Origin: G025836975 sp040391135 | Lineage (GTDB): Bacteria; Pseudomonadota; Gammaproteobacteria; Burkholderiales; Burkholderiaceae_B | NCBI GenBank assembly: GCA_040391135.1 | Contig: JBEBYL010000005.1 | Span: 1 to 64,000, forward strand | Length of the DNA stretch: 64,000 nucleotides | Direction of reading: 5' to 3' | Shown: one piece after another, positions 36,417-45,309 of the stretch | Layout of the letters: the number at the start of each line of letters is the position of its first letter | Position numbering within the stretch: position 1 is the first letter of the stretch | Made by a program: the position numbers and the translations under genes | Notes under the pieces: generated by a model | Told to the model about the DNA's origin: nothing | The model's input: only the letters and a program-made list of their open reading frames with translations | Database searches by the model: none

Positions 36417-36591
36417 TTGCCCCCACGCCGCGCGGGCTAGCCCGCTTGCTGCCCCCCAAGGGGGCCCTTTTGCCTTGGGGCGGCCCGGCGGCAAAAGGTT
36501 GCCCCCACGCTGCGCGGGCTCGCCCGCTTGCTGCCCCCCAAGGGGGCCCTTTTGCCTTGGGGCGGCCCGGCGGCAAAAGGTTGCCCCCACG
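36417..36591. repeat. 82-bp tandem repeat with nested palindromes (two copies plus an 11-base third start)
   Basis: Units at 36417-36498 and 36499-36580 differ at only a few bases, and a third unit begins at 36581 but diverges after TTGCCCCCACG. Each unit contains the palindrome-like GCGGGCTAGCCCGC (one mismatch in unit 2), GCCCCCTTGGGGGGC-type arms (GCCCCCCAAGGGGGC), and outer arms CCTTTTGCC and GGCAAAAGG that can fold into a long hairpin. It lies between the purine permease and thioredoxin genes. This is the architecture of REP/BIME-like elements; no transposase is nearby. Confidence 0.8.
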
Positions 36592-36653
36592 TCCGCGCAA
36601 GCGGCCGGAAATGGCGTTACACTGGAATCTCGTCATCAACATTCAGTTAGAAC

Positions 36654-36678
36654 AAGCGGCTGCCCTAGCCGCTTTTTT
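36654..36678 (+). terminator. Terminator hairpin just before the thioredoxin ribosome site
   Basis: AAGCGGC, a TGCCCTA loop and GCCGCTT are followed by TTTT. The structure ends 14 bases before the thioredoxin ATG and directly abuts its AGGGGG ribosome site. It may end the permease transcript or attenuate thioredoxin expression. Confidence 0.6.
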
Positions 36679-36692
36679 ATTTAGGGGGTTCT

Positions 36693-37064
36693 ATGAGCAC
36701 CATCGATTTGAACAAAGATACCTTTCAGACGGCCATACAGGAAAGCAAGCCGCTGATCGTGGACTTTTGGGCGCCATGGTGCGGGCCATGCCGGAATTTC
36801 GCGCCTATCTTCGACGACGCGGCCGCGCAGCACGATGACGTGACTTTCGCCAAGGTGAACACCGAGGACGAGCAGGAGTTGGCCGCCGGACTGGGCATAC
36901 GCTCCATCCCGACCCTGATGGTGTTCCGCGAGCGCGTGCTGCTGTTTTCCCAGCCCGGCGCGCTTTCCGCCAGTCAACTGCAGGAATTGATCACACAGGT
37001 CAAGGAAGTCGACATGGAGCAGGTCCACGCCGAAATCGCGGCCCAGCAGAACGGCCAGGCCTAG
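36693..37064 (+). CDS. Thioredoxin-fold protein with WCGPC active site
   Basis: A 123-residue cytoplasmic thioredoxin. The redox site FWAPWCGPCRNF is at residues 25-36 and the cis-Pro loop at IRSIPTLMVF. About 15 residues at the C-terminus extend beyond E. coli TrxA (QVHAEIAAQQNGQA), and NF after the active site replaces the usual M(I/V). It is probably a secondary thioredoxin rather than the main TrxA. The ribosome site is AGGGGG, immediately after a terminator-like hairpin. Confidence 0.88.
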   Translation: MSTIDLNKDTFQTAIQESKPLIVDFWAPWCGPCRNFAPIFDDAAAQHDDVTFAKVNTEDEQELAAGLGIRSIPTLMVFRERVLLFSQPGALSASQLQELITQVKEVDMEQVHAEIAAQQNGQA

Positions 37065-37113
37065 GCCGGTCGGTTCAAGGCGGGACGCCAGTCCCGCCCC
37101 GCCGCGCCTGGCT

Positions 37114-37710
37114 TCAATCGGATGCCGAAGAAGGCGCCCATAGCGCCTGCCCGCGCGTCAGGTCGGTAACCAGCGCGGCCAGTTCCCGTTCGCGGCTTCT
37201 GGGCAGGGCCAGGCGCCAGTTCACCCCCGCGCCATCGAAGGATTCGGCGACGATGCGCACATCGAACGCGGCAAAGCGGGACTGCACCAAAGCCAGGTCC
37301 GTGAAGCCGCAGCGGCATTCCACAAACACTTCGTCCACCCATTCCGTCTTGTCAGCCAGCCGCAGGCACTGCGCCGCCACGCCGCCGTAGGCGCGGATAA
37401 GGCCGCCGGGTCCCAGCTTGATGCCGCCGAACCAGCGCAGCACCAGCACCGCGACACGGTCGCAGCGCTGGCCTTCGATAGCCTGGAGTATGGGGCGCCC
37501 CGCGGTACCGCCGGGTTCGCCGTCGTCATTGAAACGGTACTCGCTACCTATTCGGTAGGCCCAGCAGTTGTGCGTGGCATCGGGCGAGCTGTTCCCGGCA
37601 AAAAACCGCAAGGCCTCGTCAGGATTCCGGACGGGAGCGGCCAGGGCCGAGAACCGGCTTTTCCTGATGTCCTCCTGGTAGGATGCCGGACCCGTCAAGA
37701 CAAAAGACAT
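37114..37710 (-). CDS. yigZ: YigZ/IMPACT family protein
   Basis: A 198-residue protein of the UPF0029 (IMPACT) family. The N-terminal domain has the conserved RFNDDGEPGGTAGRPIL and RWFGGIKLGPGGLIRAYG blocks; a ferredoxin-like C-terminal domain follows. The eukaryotic relative IMPACT modulates translation control through GCN1; the bacterial role is unclear and may involve nucleic acids. It lies 12 bases after the ybiT stop on the same strand and is probably its operon partner. Confidence 0.9.
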   Translation of the reverse strand: MSFVLTGPASYQEDIRKSRFSALAAPVRNPDEALRFFAGNSSPDATHNCWAYRIGSEYRFNDDGEPGGTAGRPILQAIEGQRCDRVAVLVLRWFGGIKLGPGGLIRAYGGVAAQCLRLADKTEWVDEVFVECRCGFTDLALVQSRFAAFDVRIVAESFDGAGVNWRLALPRSRERELAALVTDLTRGQALWAPSSASD

Positions 37711-37722
37711 GGCTCCCGTCGA

Positions 37723-39324
37723 TCAGGCTTCTATGCCGCGCGACGACAAGTAATCGTCGTAATTGCCTTGGTAGTCCAGGATTTCGCCATCGGGCATGAT
37801 TTCGATCACCCGCGTGGCCAGGCCCGATACGAATTCGCGGTCATGCGACACGAAGATCAAGGTGCCGGCATACAGTTCCAGGGCGAACTGCAAGGACTCG
37901 ATGGATTCCATGTCCAGGTGGTTGGTGGGCTCGTCCAGCAGCATCACGTTGTGGCGGCCCAGCATCAGGCGGCCGAAACTCATGCGGTTCTTTTCGCCGC
38001 CCGACAGCACCCGTACTTCCTTGCCGATGTCGTCGCCCGAAAACAGCAGCCGCCCCAGCACCGACCGCATGGCCTGGTCGTCGTCGCCGGCCTGGCGATA
38101 ATCGGCCAGCCAGTCGAACAGGTTCTTGTCCGATTGGAATTGCTCGGAGACGTCCTGCGGCATATAGCCCAGATCGGCGCTGTCGGACCATTTGACCGTT
38201 CCCGTATCGGGCGCCAGATCGCCGGCCAGCATGCGCAGCAGCGTCGTTTTACCCACGCCGTTCGCGCCGATGATCGCCACTTTCTGGCCGGCCTCTATCA
38301 TGGCCGAGAAAGGCTTGATGACCGGCCTGTCGAAGGATTTGCTGATCGACTCGATGGTGACGGCCAGACGGTGCAAGACCTTGTTCTGCTCGAAGCGAAT
38401 GTAGGGATTCACGCGGGAAGAAGGCTTGACTTCGACGGCGCCGGCCTTGATGCGATCGATCTGCTTCAGGCGCGAGGTTGCCTGGCGGGCCTTGGACTTG
38501 TTGGCCGCGAAGCGGCGCACGAAGTCCTGCAGCTCGGCAACCCTTTCCTTGGCCTTGGCATTGGCCGCGCTCTGGCGCTCGCGCGCCTGGGTGGAGGCCA
38601 GCATGTAGTCGTCGTAATTACCCGGATAGACGCGCAATTCGCGGTAATCCAGGTCGGCCATATGGGTGCACACCTGATTCAGGAAGTGCCGGTCGTGGCT
38701 GATGATGATCATCGTGCTTTGGTAGCTGTTAAGCACATCCTCGAGCCAGCGTATGGTGTTGATGTCCAGGTTGTTGGTGGGCTCGTCCAGCAGCAGCACG
38801 TCGGGATTGGAAAACAGGGCCTGGGCCAGCAACACGCGCAACTTCCAGCCCGGTGCGATCTCCCGCATGGGCAATTGGTGCTGCTCGACGGGAATCTCCA
38901 GTCCCAGCAGCAGCTCGCCCGCGCGGGCCTCGGCGGTATAGCCGTCGTACTCCGAGAACTTGGCTTCCAGGTTGGCCGCATGCATGTAGTCGTCTTCGGT
39001 GGCGTCCGGGTTTGCATAGATGGCATCCCTTTCCGACATCACCTGCCACATTTCCTCGTGGCCCATCATGACGACATCCAGCACGCGGATGTCTTCATAT
39101 GCAAACTGGTCCTGGCGCAGTTTTCCCAGGCGCACGCCTGGATCCAGCGACACATTGCCGGCGCTCGACTCGAGGTCGCCGCCGATGATCTTCATGAAGG
39201 TCGATTTGCCCGAGCCGTTGGCCCCTATTAGGCCATATCGGTTGCCGTCGCCGAACTTGACGCTGACATTCTCGAATAGAGGCTTGGCGCCGAACTGGAT
39301 AGTTAAATTTGCGGTGGAGATCAC
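37723..39324 (-). CDS. ybiT: ABC-F family ATPase, YbiT-like
   Basis: A 533-residue soluble protein with two ATPase domains and no membrane part. Domain 1 has GANGSGKST and LLLDEPTNNLD but its signature is APGWKLRVLLAQAL, as in YbiT. Domain 2 has GANGVGKTT, the signature LSGGEKNRMSFGRL and MLLDEPTNHLD. The linker between (about 240-310) is charged and helical. ABC-F proteins bind the ribosomal E site and influence translation elongation. It precedes yigZ on the same strand. Confidence 0.93.
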   Translation of the reverse strand: MISTANLTIQFGAKPLFENVSVKFGDGNRYGLIGANGSGKSTFMKIIGGDLESSAGNVSLDPGVRLGKLRQDQFAYEDIRVLDVVMMGHEEMWQVMSERDAIYANPDATEDDYMHAANLEAKFSEYDGYTAEARAGELLLGLEIPVEQHQLPMREIAPGWKLRVLLAQALFSNPDVLLLDEPTNNLDINTIRWLEDVLNSYQSTMIIISHDRHFLNQVCTHMADLDYRELRVYPGNYDDYMLASTQARERQSAANAKAKERVAELQDFVRRFAANKSKARQATSRLKQIDRIKAGAVEVKPSSRVNPYIRFEQNKVLHRLAVTIESISKSFDRPVIKPFSAMIEAGQKVAIIGANGVGKTTLLRMLAGDLAPDTGTVKWSDSADLGYMPQDVSEQFQSDKNLFDWLADYRQAGDDDQAMRSVLGRLLFSGDDIGKEVRVLSGGEKNRMSFGRLMLGRHNVMLLDEPTNHLDMESIESLQFALELYAGTLIFVSHDREFVSGLATRVIEIMPDGEILDYQGNYDDYLSSRGIEA

Positions 39325-39381
39325 TGGGTGGTTTTCGCGTAGTAATTAGTGAGAACAACCCAGTAGTTTAACAAGCCGGAC

Positions 39382-40338
39382 TCAAAAATGCTCTTCAAGC
39401 ACCAAGTGCGCCATGCCCTGCTCCGTGGCAATCCCCACTTTCCTGCCCACGGGCAGCGTGGCCTTCACCTTGACGTGGCCATAAGGCAGGCCGGTCACCA
39501 CCGGCACCTTCACGTGGGCGCGCAGCCAGGCCACGACACTGGGCAGGTCGTAGCCATTGTCGTTCTTGCCCAGCCTATAATCGGTAAAGCGCCCCAGCAC
39601 GATGGCCTTTTGGCGGGCCAGGATGCCGGCATGCCACAACTGGGTCAGCATGCGCTCGATGCGGAAGGGATGCTCGGCAACGTCTTCCAGGAACAGGATG
39701 CCGCCTCTGACCTTGGGCATGTAGGGAGTTCCCACCAGCGAGGCGACCATAGCCAGGTTGCCCCCCCACAGCACGCCGCGCGCATCGACGGCATCGCAAT
39801 CGGCCGACTCGAAGCTGAGTATCTCCAGTTCGCCGCGCATGCTTTCGGCGAACAGCGCCGCCGTCAGGTCGTCCATCTTGGCTGCGCCGAAATCGAATAC
39901 CGCCGTCGGGCCGGCGTAACTGCAAGCCCCTGTTTGCGCCAGCAGCGCCAGGTTGAATGCGGTGAAATCGCTTTGCCCGATAAATGTCTTGCCGCTGTCG
40001 GCCACCGCCCGCCAATCAATGAAAGGCAGCAGGCGGCTAAGGCCGTAGCCTCCGCGTGTCGCCATGACGATGGGGTGCTTTTGCTTGAGGGCGCGGGTAA
40101 TGGCGGCCAGGCGCTGTTTGTCGGTTCCGGCGAAACGCTCGTGCACCGCCAGCGCCGTGCGATCGATGGCGGTCTTGAAGCCCAACTCGGCCAACCGGAC
40201 GGTGGCCCGCTCCAGTGCTTGCGGATCAGCCACGGCGCCCGATGGCGAGATCAGGTAAATGCCGCCAGGCGCCGCCTGCCCATGGCTCGCATGAGGGTGG
40301 TCGTGATCGTGATCGTGGTCGTGCGCGGCCTGCGTCAT
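39382..40338 (-). CDS. ldcA: Murein LD-carboxypeptidase (peptidase S66), His-rich N-terminus
   Basis: A 318-residue S66 peptidase that removes the terminal D-Ala from murein tetrapeptides during cell-wall recycling. IYLISPSGAVADP begins the fold, VMATRGGYGLSRLLPFIDW contains the nucleophile-side motif, and VLWGGNLAMVASLVGTPYMP and LFLEDVAEHPFRIERML are conserved. The chosen ATG at 40338 yields an unusual leader with alternating His-Asp (HDHDHDHDHPHASHG) before the catalytic fold, absent from typical LdcA. No signal peptide, so cytoplasmic. It follows tadA by 70 bases. Confidence 0.88.
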   Translation of the reverse strand: MTQAAHDHDHDHDHPHASHGQAAPGGIYLISPSGAVADPQALERATVRLAELGFKTAIDRTALAVHERFAGTDKQRLAAITRALKQKHPIVMATRGGYGLSRLLPFIDWRAVADSGKTFIGQSDFTAFNLALLAQTGACSYAGPTAVFDFGAAKMDDLTAALFAESMRGELEILSFESADCDAVDARGVLWGGNLAMVASLVGTPYMPKVRGGILFLEDVAEHPFRIERMLTQLWHAGILARQKAIVLGRFTDYRLGKNDNGYDLPSVVAWLRAHVKVPVVTGLPYGHVKVKATLPVGRKVGIATEQGMAHLVLEEHF

Positions 40339-40408
40339 GGTTTTGCCTGTGGTCGATGGAATGAATAAGAAAAATTGACGGATATAGTAATACAAGCGCC
40401 CCGGCGCC

Positions 40409-40930
40409 TTAGCCCGCGCTTTTCGCCTTGGCGCGCCGCTCGCGAAAGAATCGGCGCAGCATGTCGCCGCACTCATCGGCCAGAACCCCGCCCGTAACCG
40501 TAGTCCTGTGGTTCAGTTGCGGGCTGGCGTGAACGCTCAGCACGCTGCCGCAAGCGCCGGTCTTGGGATCGGTCGCGCCATAGACCACCCGATCCAGACG
40601 CGCATGCAGCATGGCGCCCATGCACATGGCGCAAGGCTCCAGGGTAACGAACAGGCTTGCGCCGGGCAGCCGGTAATTCTTCATGAAGGCGGCGGCCTGC
40701 CGCAAGGTGACGATTTCGGCGTGGCTGCTGGGGTCATGGTCGGTGATGCTGCGGTTGTAACCCAGGCCTATCACCCGCCCTCCCGCATCCAGGACCACGG
40801 CGCCCACCGGAACTTCGCCGGCCGCATAGGCCAGTTCCGCCTGCTGCAGCGCCAGCCGCATGGCCGCCTCGTCGGACAGGGAGGCCTGCGCTAAGGGCGC
40901 TGTTGAGCCCTGTTTTTCCATCCCGCTCAT
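40409..40930 (-). CDS. tadA: tRNA-specific adenosine deaminase
   Basis: A 173-residue zinc deaminase converting the wobble adenosine of tRNA-Arg(ACG) to inosine. Zinc and catalytic residues are H70 and E72 in SSHAEIVTLR and C100/C103 in EPCAMCMGAMLHARL. The C-terminal basic tail (RRFFRERRAKAKS) suits RNA binding. A start at the second Met (residue 4) is equally possible. It lies 7 bases after the HAD phosphatase gene and is probably in the same transcript. Confidence 0.94.
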   Translation of the reverse strand: MSGMEKQGSTAPLAQASLSDEAAMRLALQQAELAYAAGEVPVGAVVLDAGGRVIGLGYNRSITDHDPSSHAEIVTLRQAAAFMKNYRLPGASLFVTLEPCAMCMGAMLHARLDRVVYGATDPKTGACGSVLSVHASPQLNHRTTVTGGVLADECGDMLRRFFRERRAKAKSAG

Positions 40931-40937
40931 GGCCGCC

Positions 40938-41786
40938 TTACCCCCGATAAATACGGTTGTTCAGGGAAATGCGGCCCGCCAGGCTCTCGACGGCCTCCTC
41001 CAGCCATTGGTAGAGCTCCGCCTGCTCGTCGTAGCGCGCCTGGTTCAAGTTGGATACCCGTCCTTCCTGGATAAAGCCCCAGGCCCGGCTGCGCTTATCC
41101 CGATGCTTGGGATCCCATACGCCGAATGCCACGCCGCCTGAACGCCGTATCAGCGAAAAACAGGGAATGTCGGTATAGCCGTCGCCCACGAATATCATCT
41201 GCTCGAACGGCACGCGCAGTTTTTCCTGGGGTATTTTTTTATTGACTTCAAAGGGCTTGTTGCGCGAGGAGGTCCCGACGATGCCTTTCTGTATATGGAA
41301 CAGATAGCGCGTCTTATCGGTGAAGCTGACCACCCGTTTCGGGAAATGGATGCCGCCGGCGGCGTCGTAAATGAACTCCGAAGCCCAGATATCGGTAAAT
41401 TCCTGTGCAATCGGGGTATGCCGCACGACGTCGCCTATACCGCTGGAAATCAGATAGAACTCCAATTGCACCTGCGGATGCTGCTCCTTGACCATGGCGC
41501 GCAAGCGGCTGAATAAAGTATTCACCCCATCGTGCAGCGGCAGGCGGCCGCCCCATTGCTCCAGGCGTTCGCGCGTGATGGCGCCGTGCATGCCCGACTT
41601 GGACAGCTCTATCATCTGGTACAGGTAGGCCGGCACGGGGTCCCAATCATGCTGGAACAGCAAGGGTCCAACCTGGTCCTTCCAGAACCGCTCGACGTCG
41701 ACGCCAATGTCGGCGAGAAAGCCGGTGGTGCTGTCAGGCGCCAGCGTATCGTCGAAATCGAATATCAGGGCAATAACATCGGACAT
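40938..41786 (-). CDS. HAD superfamily phosphatase of unknown substrate
   Basis: A 282-residue haloacid dehalogenase-like hydrolase. The nucleophile motif is IFDFDDTLAPDST (D10, D12), motif II lies in YLISSGIGDVV, and the late acidic motif is FVGDGYTDIPCF, the arrangement of phosphoserine phosphatase-like HADs. A large cap region separates motifs I and II. The ATG at 41786 fits; the longer frame from 41825 adds 13 residues. Substrate cannot be read from sequence. It is 7 bases from tadA on the same strand. Confidence 0.8.
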   Translation of the reverse strand: MSDVIALIFDFDDTLAPDSTTGFLADIGVDVERFWKDQVGPLLFQHDWDPVPAYLYQMIELSKSGMHGAITRERLEQWGGRLPLHDGVNTLFSRLRAMVKEQHPQVQLEFYLISSGIGDVVRHTPIAQEFTDIWASEFIYDAAGGIHFPKRVVSFTDKTRYLFHIQKGIVGTSSRNKPFEVNKKIPQEKLRVPFEQMIFVGDGYTDIPCFSLIRRSGGVAFGVWDPKHRDKRSRAWGFIQEGRVSNLNQARYDEQAELYQWLEEAVESLAGRISLNNRIYRG

Positions 41787-41983
41787 GCAAGGTTCTCGCG
41801 GCATGGGCCGAAAGTCATCGTCCATCCGGCCCTGTAATGAACATCGGGAGTTTAACGCGATTAAGCCATTTCACCGGCCGCAAGCAGCCGGCCGGGCTAT
41901 TCAATTGCACATCAACCCGCGTATCATGCATGTAGCGGAGTCTTGCAAGCAGTAACCGGCCCACTCTCCCCAGGAGGTTCATC

Positions 41984-42820
41984 ATGCTTGGACGCATCGC
42001 CATCCATCTCGGCCACGACGACGGCCTGCCGCGCCGCCTGCGCGCCGCCCTGCAACTGGCCGCCGAACACAAGGCCGAGCTCATCGGCGTCTATCCCCCC
42101 GAAACCGGGCCGCATTATTACTCCGAGACATCCGCCCTGCCCGATGAAATGAAAAGGCTGGCGGACAACCGGTTTGCGCAAGAGCGAGAATCGGTAAAAA
42201 AGACGTTTCTCGAGCAAACCGCCACTGCGGGCGTACGCGGGCAATGGCGCGCGCCCCAAGGCAGCCCCGAGGAAATCCTGGCCCTGCATGCGCGCTATTG
42301 CGATCTGATGATCATGAGCAAGGCCGACAACAAAGACTCCACGGCCTCGCTCATGCCCAATCTGGCCGAGGCCGTCATCATGGCCGCCGGCAAACCCGTG
42401 CTGATGATACCGGCGGTGGGCGAAGTACACCCCATAGGCCGGCGGGTGCTATTTTGCTGGGATCATCGCCGCGAAGCCGCAAGGGCGTTCTCGGATGCCG
42501 CTCCGCTCTTGCGTGCCTGTTCCCGGTTGACGGTACTGACTGTGGATCCGCGTTCCGACTACCTTCGCGGCAAAGACGTACGCGAAAACGACTTGGCCGA
42601 CTACTGCGCGGCGCTGGGCTACCCCAAGCCGCGTGCCATCATCAAGGAAAGCGAAGACTACGGCGTGGGAAACATCATCCTGAACACCGCCACCGACGAA
42701 GACAGCGACCTGATCGTCATGGGCGCCTACGGCCATAGCCGCATGCGGCAATGGATCATGGGAGGCGCCTCGCGCACTTTGCTCAATTCAATGACGGTGC
42801 CTGTCCTGATGTCTCATTAG
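41984..42820 (+). CDS. Universal stress protein, tandem UspA domains
   Basis: A 278-residue protein made of two Usp domains (about 1-140 and 150-278). The second ends with the ATP-binding signature GAYGHSRMRQWIMGGASRTLL, which is intact, while the first domain lacks a clear glycine motif and is probably structural. A strong AGGAGG ribosome site lies before the ATG. Usp proteins accumulate under starvation or oxidative stress. Its 3' end overlaps the convergent nnr gene by 33 bases. Confidence 0.9.
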   Translation: MLGRIAIHLGHDDGLPRRLRAALQLAAEHKAELIGVYPPETGPHYYSETSALPDEMKRLADNRFAQERESVKKTFLEQTATAGVRGQWRAPQGSPEEILALHARYCDLMIMSKADNKDSTASLMPNLAEAVIMAAGKPVLMIPAVGEVHPIGRRVLFCWDHRREAARAFSDAAPLLRACSRLTVLTVDPRSDYLRGKDVRENDLADYCAALGYPKPRAIIKESEDYGVGNIILNTATDEDSDLIVMGAYGHSRMRQWIMGGASRTLLNSMTVPVLMSH

Positions 42821-44284
42821 CCCTTGCAGGCGCCTTAGCACCCGGGGCACTTTATGCTGCAGGTCCTCGGACACCAGCCCCGGCCCGAACAATGCGGCGG
42901 CTTCGCCGTGCACCCACACGGCGGCCGCAGCCGCATCGAAGGCATCCATGCCCTGGGCCAATAGGCCCGCGATCAGGCCGGCCAGTACATCGCCGGTGCC
43001 TCCCGTGGCCAATTGCGGCGGCGCGTTGCTATTGACGACCGCCCGGCCATCGGCTGCGGCAATGACGGTATCGGCCCCCTTCAGCACCACCACCGCCCCG
43101 CTTTGCGCCGCCGCATGGCGGGCGCGCTGAAGCTTGTCGCCGCCGGCCGAAAAGATGCGGTTGAACTCGCCCTCGTGGGGAGTAAGCACGCAAGGGCCCT
43201 GTATGGCATCGAACATGGACTGCGGATCGGAGCCGAAAACGCTGATGGCGTCGGCATCGAGCACCACGGCGCGCTTGCTGGCCAGCGCCTGAAGGGCATG
43301 CCGCTGGGTCACATCGGAAACCCCCGCGCCCGGCCCCACGACGACCGCATTGATGCGGGCATCGGCCAGGATGTCATCCAGCGCACCCGACTCGCGCATA
43401 GGGTGGACCATGACACTGGTCAATGCGGCGGCATATATATGCCAGACAGTGGCGGGGGCCGCCACTGTCACCAGCCCCGCCCCCATGCGCGCGCAAGCCT
43501 GAGCGGTAAGGCGCGCCGCGCCGGTCATGATGCGGCCGCCCACCACCAGTGCATGTCCGCGCAGATACTTGTGTCCATCCAGGCTGGGCCAAGGAAAGGA
43601 ATGCAGCCATAGATCAGGCGCATTCTCGAAGGTATCGGGACCGATCCGGTCGAGCACTGCGGCCGGTATCCCGATATCGGCCAGCAGCACGTGGCCGCAC
43701 AGGCTTTTGCCCGGCATCAGGATGTGCCCAGGCTTTTTCCTGAAGAAGGTCACTGTCAGCTCGGCGGTCGCGGCATGGCCCAGGATGGCTCCGCTGGCGC
43801 CGTCCAGGCCGCTGGGCATGTCAATGGCGCAAACGGGGATGTCGCTGTGCTTGACGGCGGCGATGAATTCGGCGGCCGAGCCGTCCAGTGGCCGCGACAG
43901 GCCGGCGCCGAACAGGGCATCCACCACCAATCCGGCGCCTTCCAGCAGGCTGACGGACAAAGGCTCGAACGGACCATCCCACAGCCCGGCATGGTAGGCG
44001 GCATCGCCCGTAGAGGGCTCCTTGCCGTCCAGCACGGCCACCGTAACCGGCCACCCGGCGCCACGCAAATGACGTGCCGCAACAAAACCGTCGCCGCCGT
44101 TATTGCCCGGCCCGCAGGCGACCAGCACCGGACGCTTGCTCCAGCGCGCGGCGATGGCGTTGGCCACGGCGGCGCCGGCCGCTTCCATCAGCGCAATGCC
44201 GGTAATGCCGCCTTGGATCGCCGCCTGATCGGCCAAGGCCATCTGGCCGGGCGTCAATAATGCCGTGTATCCGGTGAAGCTCAT
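42788..44284 (-). CDS. nnr: Bifunctional NAD(P)H-hydrate epimerase / ADP-dependent dehydratase
   Basis: A 498-residue enzyme that repairs damaged NADH and NADPH hydrates. The N-terminal YjeF_N epimerase has CGPGNNGGDGFVAARHL and PSGLDGASG; the C-terminal carbohydrate-kinase-like dehydratase has VVVGPGAGVSD, LTPHEGEFNRIF and ATGGTGDVLAGLIAGLLAQG. Full length for the fused form. I use the ATG at 44284; the frame continues to 44332. The stop is inside the convergent stress-protein gene. Confidence 0.93.
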   Translation of the reverse strand: MSFTGYTALLTPGQMALADQAAIQGGITGIALMEAAGAAVANAIAARWSKRPVLVACGPGNNGGDGFVAARHLRGAGWPVTVAVLDGKEPSTGDAAYHAGLWDGPFEPLSVSLLEGAGLVVDALFGAGLSRPLDGSAAEFIAAVKHSDIPVCAIDMPSGLDGASGAILGHAATAELTVTFFRKKPGHILMPGKSLCGHVLLADIGIPAAVLDRIGPDTFENAPDLWLHSFPWPSLDGHKYLRGHALVVGGRIMTGAARLTAQACARMGAGLVTVAAPATVWHIYAAALTSVMVHPMRESGALDDILADARINAVVVGPGAGVSDVTQRHALQALASKRAVVLDADAISVFGSDPQSMFDAIQGPCVLTPHEGEFNRIFSAGGDKLQRARHAAAQSGAVVVLKGADTVIAAADGRAVVNSNAPPQLATGGTGDVLAGLIAGLLAQGMDAFDAAAAAVWVHGEAAALFGPGLVSEDLQHKVPRVLRRLQGLMRHQDRHRH

Positions 44285-44382
44285 GTCCTGGCCGCCTTTT
44301 GAAACACATTTGGTTGCGCAACAGGGCCGCAAGCCCTGTTTATGATTATGGTATTGTGCCGCAGTGACGTTGGAAAATCATC

Positions 44383-45309
44383 ATGCCCCCCATTATTTCC
44401 GTATCGAAGCTGGACAAGATTTACCCCTCGGGCTTCCAGGCGCTGAAGAATATCAACCTGGATATTCACCGGGGCGAAATATTCGCCCTGCTGGGCCCTA
44501 ACGGCGCCGGCAAGACAACGCTGATCAGCATCATCTGCGGCCTGGTCAGACCCAGCGCCGGAACGGTCATGGCCGACGGCCACGACATCGTTCGGGACTA
44601 TCGCGCGGCCCGGTCCAAAATAGGGCTGGTGCCGCAAGAATTGACGACTGACGCCTTCGAAACCGTATGGGCGACAGTCAGTTTCAGCCGCGGCCTATTC
44701 GGCAAGCCCGCCAATCCGGCGCATATCGAACGAGTACTGCGGGCGCTCTCGCTCTGGAACAAGAAAGACAACAAGCTCATCACGCTCTCGGGCGGCATGA
44801 AACGGCGCGTACTGATCGCCAAGGCGCTGTCCCACGAGCCGCAAATCCTTTTCCTTGACGAACCCACCGCGGGTGTGGACGTGTCCTTGCGCAAAGAGAT
44901 GTGGCAGGTGGTCAGGTCGCTGCGCGACACCGGCGTCACCGTTATCCTGACCACCCACTACATCGAAGAGGCGGAGGAAATGGCCGACCGCGTCGGCGTG
45001 ATCAACAACGGCGAAATCATCCTGATCGAGAACAAGGCCGAGTTGATGCGCAAGCTGGGCAAGAAGCAGCTGACGCTGCAACTGCTGCAGCCTTTGCAGG
45101 CGCTCCCGCCGATTCTTGAACCATACCAGTTGGAGCTCTCGAGCGAAGGCGATGAAATCGTCTACACCTACGACACCCAGCGCCGCCACAACGACATTAC
45201 CGATCTGTTCACAGACCTGGGCCGGGCCGGCATTGCCTTCAAGGATTTGCAGACCAAGCAAAGCTCGCTGGAAGAAATTTTCGTAAAGCTGGTACGGAGC
45301 CCCACTTGA
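44383..45309 (+). CDS. yadG: ABC-2 type exporter ATPase, YadG-like
   Basis: A 308-residue ATPase with Walker A GPNGAGKTT, signature LSGGMKRRVLIAKAL and Walker B ILFLDEPTAGVD, plus a C-terminal domain of about 80 residues. The length equals that of E. coli YadG and the partner permease follows. Substrate is unknown. The stop overlaps the next ATG (TGATG), so ATPase and permease are translated together. It is divergent from nnr with about 100 bases between them. Confidence 0.9.
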   Translation: MPPIISVSKLDKIYPSGFQALKNINLDIHRGEIFALLGPNGAGKTTLISIICGLVRPSAGTVMADGHDIVRDYRAARSKIGLVPQELTTDAFETVWATVSFSRGLFGKPANPAHIERVLRALSLWNKKDNKLITLSGGMKRRVLIAKALSHEPQILFLDEPTAGVDVSLRKEMWQVVRSLRDTGVTVILTTHYIEEAEEMADRVGVINNGEIILIENKAELMRKLGKKQLTLQLLQPLQALPPILEPYQLELSSEGDEIVYTYDTQRRHNDITDLFTDLGRAGIAFKDLQTKQSSLEEIFVKLVRSPT

